Assembly: GCA_037179515.1 (NCBI GenBank)
Contig: JAXCGZ010005688.1
Coordinates: 158,275 to 222,274 of the forward strand
Length of the DNA: 64,000 nt
Origin: Halocaridina rubra
Lineage: Eukaryota; Arthropoda; Malacostraca; Decapoda; Atyidae
Direction of reading: 5' to 3'
Shown here: positions 57,040-64,000 of the stretch, in pieces
Layout of the letters: each line of letters begins with the position of its first letter
How positions within the stretch are numbered: position 1 is the first letter of the stretch
The notes under the pieces: generated by a model
Seen by the model: only the letters and a program-made list of their open reading frames with translations
Told to the model about the DNA's origin: nothing
Databases searched by the model: none
Translations under genes and position numbers: made by a program

Positions 57040-57275
57040 AAGTACAGTGGCTGTAATATCCTTTATAATAGGAGAGGCCGAGTCAAAGCATACATCTCTT
57101 CACCAGAGAGTCATTTCAACCCATCTCACCTTTCCTAGCTTCCTTACGGATAGGTACTTACTACAATATCTTTGAACACACTGCCTGGGTCAGCCACAGG
57201 GTAAGTGGATAAACACCTCCTGTAGTAGGGCCTGACGCCTCGCATCTTACTAAATCTGTCTATTTTTTTTATTTA

Positions 57276-57592
57276 TTTTTAATGATTGTGACACCAGAAC
57301 GGGCCAAAAAAAATAAAAAATACAACAGCCCTCATCAGGTCTGGGCACGAAGAATATATAAAATAAAGAGAAACAGAAATGGAGAGCTTAATGACTAGTC
57401 AGATGTGAAGGGATAATATGAGGTGGGTAACGAATATCCAAGAATATTCAGTGTTGATGTAGGCATAGAAAAAGAACCGTAACTGAAGGAAGTCTTAACA
57501 TCGAACTGTCCTGGACAGCCCTATTTACTTTTAAAAAACCTTCAGCTGTAGTATCGCAATGGGCGGCTGTGCCATGGGCCAACCTACTACAT
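57276..57592 (-). repeat. Dispersed repeat R-E, copy 3
   Basis: Full-length reverse copy of 16401-16718, about 240 bp from copy 2 and facing it. Confidence 0.75.
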
Positions 57593-57638
57593 GTTTAAAT
57601 GTAATAACTGATCGAAAAGTCATAAAAATACCAAGATG

Positions 57639-57875
57639 ATAATTTAGAATTATATTACCTATTATGTAGTTCGAGATAAGCTTACAGGTCTTGTTAGGCA
57701 CAGAACTCCATTTAGAATAGACAAAAAGGTTAATTGATATTATTAACTTCTATTAATAATTCAGAATTATATGACCTATTATGTAGTTCGAAATAAGCTT
57801 TCAGGGCTTTGTTTAGGCACAAAACTGCATTCAGAATAGACAAAAAGATTAATTGATATTATTAACTTCTAGTTT
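57639..57875 (+). repeat. 118-bp tandem duplication
   Basis: TTAGAATTATATTACCTATT ... TTGATATTATTAACTTCTA occurs twice, about 90% identical. Confidence 0.85.
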
Positions 57876-58029
57876 GCATATCCGTCAGTAGCATTTGAAT
57901 TAATATCTATTTGTACTACAGCTTGTAATCTATTCAATAGATGAATTATTATTATTATTATTTTTTTTTTTAGTATTCAGTTTATAAAGATGATAAGTAC
58001 GTTAACATCTTTTGTTACAGGTACCCAAA

Positions 58030-58270
58030 GGCCCCATTTCTTATACAGTGTAAACCTTGGATACCATATTGTTAGTTAGCTAGACACACACAAATGGATT
58101 TCATGGATTTCATAAACGCAGCTGACGCGGTTTTGTGTATGGCGAGGATCACACGCGGGATCCTAACCATACACAGAACCGGGTCAGACGCGTTTATGAA
58201 ATCCATTTGTGTGTGTCTAGCTAACTAACAATATGGTATCCTAGATTTACCTTATTTAAGAAATTGGGCC
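58030..58270. mobile_element. Foldback element F, copy 2
   Basis: First of three back-to-back copies. GATTTCATG is duplicated in the left arm; ends GGCCCCATTTC and GAAATTGGGCC. Confidence 0.88.
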
Positions 58271-58275
58271 AAAGT

Positions 58276-58505
58276 CCTGATTTCTTATACAGTGTAAACC
58301 TAGGATACCATATTGTTAGTTAGCTAGACACACACAAGTGGATTTCATAAACGCAGCTGACGCGGTTCTCTGTATGGCTAGGATCCCACGTGGTATCCTA
58401 GCCATAAACAGAACCGCGCGTCAGCTGCGTTTATGAAATCCATTTGTGTGTCTAGGTAACTAACAATATGGTATCCTAGGTTTACCCTATTTAAGAAATT
58501 GGGCC
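58276..58505. mobile_element. Foldback element F, copy 3
   Basis: Adjoins copy 2 with only AAAGT between; palindrome centre GGATCCCACGTGGTATCC. Confidence 0.88.
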
Positions 58506-58510
58506 AAAGT

Positions 58511-58742
58511 CCTGATTTCTTAAACAGTGTAAATCTAGGATACCATATTGTTAGTTAGCTAGACACACACAAGTGGATTTCATAAACGCAGCTGAAGCAG
58601 TTCTATGTATGGCTAGGATCCCACGTGGTATCCTAGCCATACACAGAACCGCGCGTCAGCTGTGTTTATGAAATCCATTTGTGTGTGTCTAGCTAACTAA
58701 CAATATGGTATCCTAGGTTTACACTGTTTAAGAAATCGGGCT
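58511..58742. mobile_element. Foldback element F, copy 4
   Basis: Third tandem copy, again after AAAGT; shares the GGTATCC centre variant with copy 3, so the two arose by local duplication. Confidence 0.88.
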
Positions 58743-58837
58743 AAAGACACTACTGATTGGTACTGTGTAATTAAATCTTGTAATGACCCTGCTTGTACAG
58801 CACAATGAAAGGGAAATAACACCAAAATTTTAGAGTA

Positions 58838-59153
<316 letters not shown>

Positions 59154-59484
59154 GCTTAGGAAGGGTTGCAAAAAGAAAATTTTTGGAGTAGTAGTTTTTT
59201 ATTCGGGAATATATCACAAACGCTCTGTGCTTCTACAACATAGTGGTTGGTTTTTTTTTCTCCAAACAAAGAGATGAGCTAAATACCATCTTGACGTTAT
59301 ACAAATAAATAGAAACATTTTTTTTTTATGAATTTCATAAATATATTCTCGCAGCTGTTCTAGCTTGTCTCTTTGGGAGTCATGACCAAAATTCTCGACA
59401 AATTTGAGAATCTGAAAAAAAAAAAACCGAAGTTGCTTTCCAAAGCTTTGGAAAGATTGTTGAGGGACAAGTCCTTATAGAAAG

Positions 59485-59740
59485 GCCTGATGTCTTAAAC
59501 AGTGTAAACCTAGGATACCATATTGTTAGTTAGCTAGACACACAAATGGATTTCATAAACTCATCTGACGCAGTTCTGTGTATGTCTAGTTATCTTACTC
59601 TGATGCGATTTTGTGTATGGCTAGGATCCTACCTGGGATCCTAGCCATACACAAAACCGCATCAGAGAGAGATACCTATCCATACACAGAACCGCGTCAG
59701 ATGCGTTTATGAAATAAATTTGTGTGTGTCTAGCTAACTA
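59485..59740. mobile_element. Foldback element F, copy 5, rearranged
   Basis: Left arm complete; the centre has an extra inner palindrome (TCTGATGCGATTTTGTGTAT and its reverse), and the right arm stops at TAGCTAACTAAG. Confidence 0.8.
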
Positions 59741-59744
59741 AGAA

Positions 59745-61656
59745 GAACTGAATTAACAAAATGGCGACAGTGACACAAGCACACAAGAAAACATTTATAC
59801 GCCTTTTATGGAGAAAAATCCAGACATTCGCTCAAACTCTCCAGATCCATTCAAAAATGTACATAAATAAAGAGCAGGAAAATTGTAAAATTCTGAGTTG
59901 ATAAGCCTCTGCAATACATCAATTAACATATAAACAAATTGCTGACTGTTGGTAGTGAAATACAGTATAGAATTTACCATAGAAAGAGTAATATAAGGAG
60001 TGAACTTAACTTTTAAAACCAGCTATTCATTTCTGGCATGGCAAATAATATATAATAAATAATTTAATTCTTCCAAATATTTCCCTAAAGCCATTTTTTT
60101 CCTAATCAAAATCATTACGAATCTACATTACTAAGATAGGGTTAAAGAAGCTTAAGTGATAATTAGATCTACATTAAAATTAGGAATAATCAGTACTTAC
60201 AATGACAGAAATTACAAAATAATAGCCTCGGCCAACTACCTACACATTATATGTTTGTGATAATTGATGTTTGTCAAGGAAAATTTTGGTAGCATTTTAA
60301 CACTGGTGCCTGCCTGAAGATGCGATACACGTATTAAATGCTTGTACTTAAGCAGAATAAAAAGGAGCATATAACAGATATCTCATGCACCATTATGACT
60401 GAACATGATCCACCCTCATTTGCAAGGGAACTAATTGTGACACACAAAATGGTGGAATAGTTGTTGCAAATGGACACCAATTCATGGTATAGACTTAGCA
60501 ATTTTGAGATGTGCAAATAACAGCTAACCAGTACATCTCGGAGCTAGGCCTATATCTAGAATGAAGCTTGCTCCATTAACAATCAATTTCATTTGAGACA
60601 TTAAAGGCATATCATTTTCAATCCAAAGATAATACTCAGCTTTAGTATGGAAAAACTTCTCCTCTGGAAAAGTTTATAGGGACAGATTTTAATAAGTCTA
60701 TCAATGAGACCTAAGTTTGTAATAGATAAAATAGATAAAATGTGTTAACAATAGGCCTCTTGATAGTTTAATGACCGATTTTTTCTCCTTTTATCATGGC
60801 GGCTGCAAACTCTCCAGTTTTAAGTCTATAAAAGAACATTGCAGGTCTTATTTTTATTTTCTACAGAATGGAGAGACTTCCAGTTTTACTTAACTGGAAA
60901 CTGAAAATACTGCCTTTGAAATTTACTGGAAGTAGATTCTTCGCATGTTCATATCCTCAATAAGTCTGTTCGCATAAGAGGTTCAAGTTTTTTCTTCAAG
61001 CACTAATACCACAAGTAGAATAAGTGTTCTGATGCATATTAAATTATAAAGTACCATCTATAAGCAAAGGGCAATTGATGCTGACTAAGCAAAACACAGA
61101 AATTTGAATTTAGGCTACTGAAAAACCTTGTGAAGCATTAAATTAAGCTAAGAGTTTTGATACCTATGAATGGAAAGAATATCTTTGCAGACAAAATGAA
61201 ACTTTCATGTACAGTATTTACAGCAACAGACCAGCTTACACCCTGAAATGAAGCAATTCCATAGGAACCTACGAATACTGTATGTGTGAGAGTATGAATT
61301 TCAGTACGAATTATTATATCAAACTGTAATACATATCTGTTTGGAAGTTGCAGTAATAGCTAGTTTTGTCAAAGGGTTTTGTTGGCTTTGTATTTACATT
61401 TGCTGTTAATTGTATTTTGCTGGAAACTGACAAAGAATTCATATTTGCAGTGTAAAAATCACTTAATCTGTGGGGACAAGTTTTCTTGTGCCAACCAAAA
61501 CGCATTTATGAGAATGAAATATATTTTAATTCGAGATATTGGGGTAAATGCTAGCTTTCTTTCATGATTTTGTAATCACATGAACTGCTTGTCTCGGCTC
61601 TATTTTGAAAATGAAGGTACTCTGTAGGGGGAAGATGCAGGTTATGAAGTAGAATT
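59745..61656. other. Spacer downstream of the DUF4789 gene
   Basis: Unique-looking, AT-rich, no known repeat or coding likeness. The part next to 61656 should include the 3' UTR. Confidence 0.35.
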
Positions 61657-63207
61657 TCATTTTCCCCATGTTATACATGCTGGAATCCCTGCAGCTTGGT
61701 CTAGCCTGAAAGTCTTCCCCTCGGAGCAAGGGCCCTGTAAGAAATGCTGATAGCATTTGCGATCTTCACTCCAATAGTGAGTGGTCATTCCTGCATGGCA
61801 GTCACAAATTGATCGATGGGTGTTTGGATCCTCAACAACCAATTGGCCTTCTGGACATGGTCCAAGGGTCATGCGCTCATAGCATGTGTCAGATTCTTCG
61901 TGAAGGACGTGTGAAGTGAAGCAATTGCATTCAGTATTCATGGAAGTTTTGTTGAAACTAAAGTACATGCCTACAGGACAAGGACCAACTGAGTGCTGTT
62001 CATAGCAAGATCCATCTTTAGTCCAGTAATATGGGGTCCAGTCCTTACGACAGTGGCAACCTGGTTCTCCAGTGTTGGGATCAAGGTAAAACAACTGACC
62101 AGATTGGCATGGGCCTCGGGAATATTGGCGGTAGCAACGCTGATCTGGTGTCCAGTAGAACCAGTTATCAAATCGAGAGCATTGAGCTTTAGTCTCACAT
62201 ACTGCTACTCCTGGTTGAGAAAATACCAGCCACTCTCCAAGAGGGCAAGGTCCACGAGAGTAAGGTTCAAAGCAGTGACCATTTGCTGTGGTCACATTTC
62301 CTGGTAAGCACTTACATTCAGTCTTCAAGGTATCAAGGTTGCGCAAATAGCAGTTGATGCCTTCGTCACAATGAGTTTGATCACAGGGTCCTGCAGTATT
62401 TAGTTCGTAACAGGCACCATCCTCTTCAATCATGTAACCATCACGACATTCGCAGACAGGTTCGAGTGTACTGTAGTCAAACTTCAAGAGATGGCCTTTT
62501 GGGCATGGTCCTTGTTCGTATAATGGGTAACATTTTCCATCAGAACGGAAGTAATGCATAATCATATCAGGGGAACATGAACAGAATCCAGCCCCTGCAG
62601 GAGTTCTTCCCATGAAAAGCTCTCCTACCTTGCAGGGACCTCGAGTGTATTCTTGATAGCATGCACCATCCTCCCATCTTGCCCAAAATCCAGGACATCT
62701 GCAATACAAGGACTTGTAAGGTTAAAAGATTACATTATAATACACTTAAGATAGTTATGTATGAATAGTAATGATAAGAAAATGCTTTAAATTCCATGAA
62801 ATATTAAACTGCAAAGTGGAGTGCAACAAGAGCACATTCTGTAAAACGTGAAAATTGAATGATTGTAAAGTTAGTTTCTGTGCTGAAGGCATACTGAGTT
62901 GAAGCTTAATATCACATAATCATTGTCTGACTTTTGTTGAATTACTGACCTGCACTCAGCATGGCCAGTTTCATTAGCCACTAGCTGTTGACCTTGTCCG
63001 CATGGTCCTCTGGTGAACTCCGGGTAACAGAGACCTGTCCCCGGCCAATAGACATGGTAATCTGCGCATATGCAGTCCTGTTTTCCCCCGATCACAACTG
63101 CTTCGAAACCTGCTGGACATGGTTTCAGAGATCTTTCCCTTGCTGGGACAGCATTCACCACTACTATTATGAACAGAAGCGTTCCTATCATCGAAGTTCG
63201 CCACATT
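61657..63207 (-). CDS. Secreted Cys-rich protein with nine DUF4789-like repeats
   Basis: Two coding exons on the minus strand, 63206-62950 and 62698-61657, join in phase 2 (AG|A = Arg86) to give 432 residues. A splice acceptor (TTTTTCAG) lies one base before the ATG, so a UTR exon is upstream. The N-terminus MWRTSMIGTLLFIIVVVNAVPA is a clear signal peptide. The rest is a chain of nine units of pattern CY-x4-GPC-x2-G-x~15-C-x-C-x~10-D-x-CY, for example CYPEFTRGPCGQG, CYQEYTRGPCKVG and CYEQHSVGPCPVG. This fits DUF4789, an arthropod extracellular repeat of unknown function. The fourth unit is variant (GPCDQTHCDEG), and the last ends early (PACITWGK, stop), lacking the second Cys of its CxC pair. 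No membrane segment or GPI signal is seen. The protein is probably extracellular and disulfide-rich. Confidence 0.85.

Positions 63208-64000
<793 letters not shown>

Noticed and set aside
60334..61567. Several 60-65 codon frames near 60.3-61.6 kb
   Set aside because: Length expected by chance; no similarity or exon borders seen.

Overview
This window looks like nuclear DNA of a decapod crustacean, possibly a crab (inference). Genes are split by introns with GT-AG borders. Simple repeats such as (TA)n, (CA)n, (GA)n and (AAT)n are very dense. Non-LTR retrotransposons and several tRNA-derived SINE families are abundant, and there is a secreted protein with arthropod-type DUF4789 repeats. There is no bacterial-style operon.

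Six protein-coding loci are supported by splice-site and phase reading. (1) Bases 1-4924 (+) hold the 3' part of a gene for a secreted, cysteine-containing protein of a family I do not recognise; its 5' end lies off the window. (2) Bases 36939-42020 (+) hold a full paralogue of it, with the same exon lengths and phases, a signal-peptide exon and an acidic repeat exon. (3) Bases 9977-12363 (-), between the two paralogues, hold a CoA-dependent acyltransferase/condensation-fold gene with HxxxDG and DFG-type motifs; its exon 1/exon 2 junction is out of phase. (4) Bases 45258-49685 (-) hold a ZFP36/Tis11-type tandem CCCH zinc-finger gene. A five-base first coding exon (ATG AG) was found by phase matching, and a TATA box and initiator lie upstream of it. 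(5) Bases 50195-54077 (-) hold a three-exon gene for an 87-residue single-pass membrane protein, with an RFX-type X-box about 85 bp upstream of the start codon. It was found only by joining exons and may be undescribed. (6) Bases 61657-63207 (-) hold a secreted protein with nine DUF4789-like repeats.

The rest is mostly repeats. One tRNA-derived SINE (called SINE-A here) has 26 recognisable copies, many with target-site duplications of up to 20 bp. Two further tRNA-like SINE families (SINE-B, SINE-C) and three anonymous dispersed repeats also occur. At least three non-LTR retrotransposon families are present: LINE-1w at 12.4-15.0 kb with a 3' fragment at 27.7 kb, LINE-2w at 17.0-19.4 kb with four more pieces at 24.4-26.2 kb, and LINE-3w at 20.3-21.6 kb and 29.2-29.5 kb. 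DNA elements include two hAT-like elements, a TA-flanked MITE, a TIR element with a degraded BED-type transposase start, five copies of a full-length palindromic foldback element, and a second palindrome of another family.

Minisatellites fill the introns of the two paralogous genes: 69-bp and 28-bp arrays in the first copy, and about 29 units of a 50-bp repeat in the second. Short tandem duplications repeatedly straddle exon-intron borders of this gene pair: a splice acceptor with exon start, a splice donor, and the end of a terminal exon. All functional statements come from sequence reading alone; no database search was possible.
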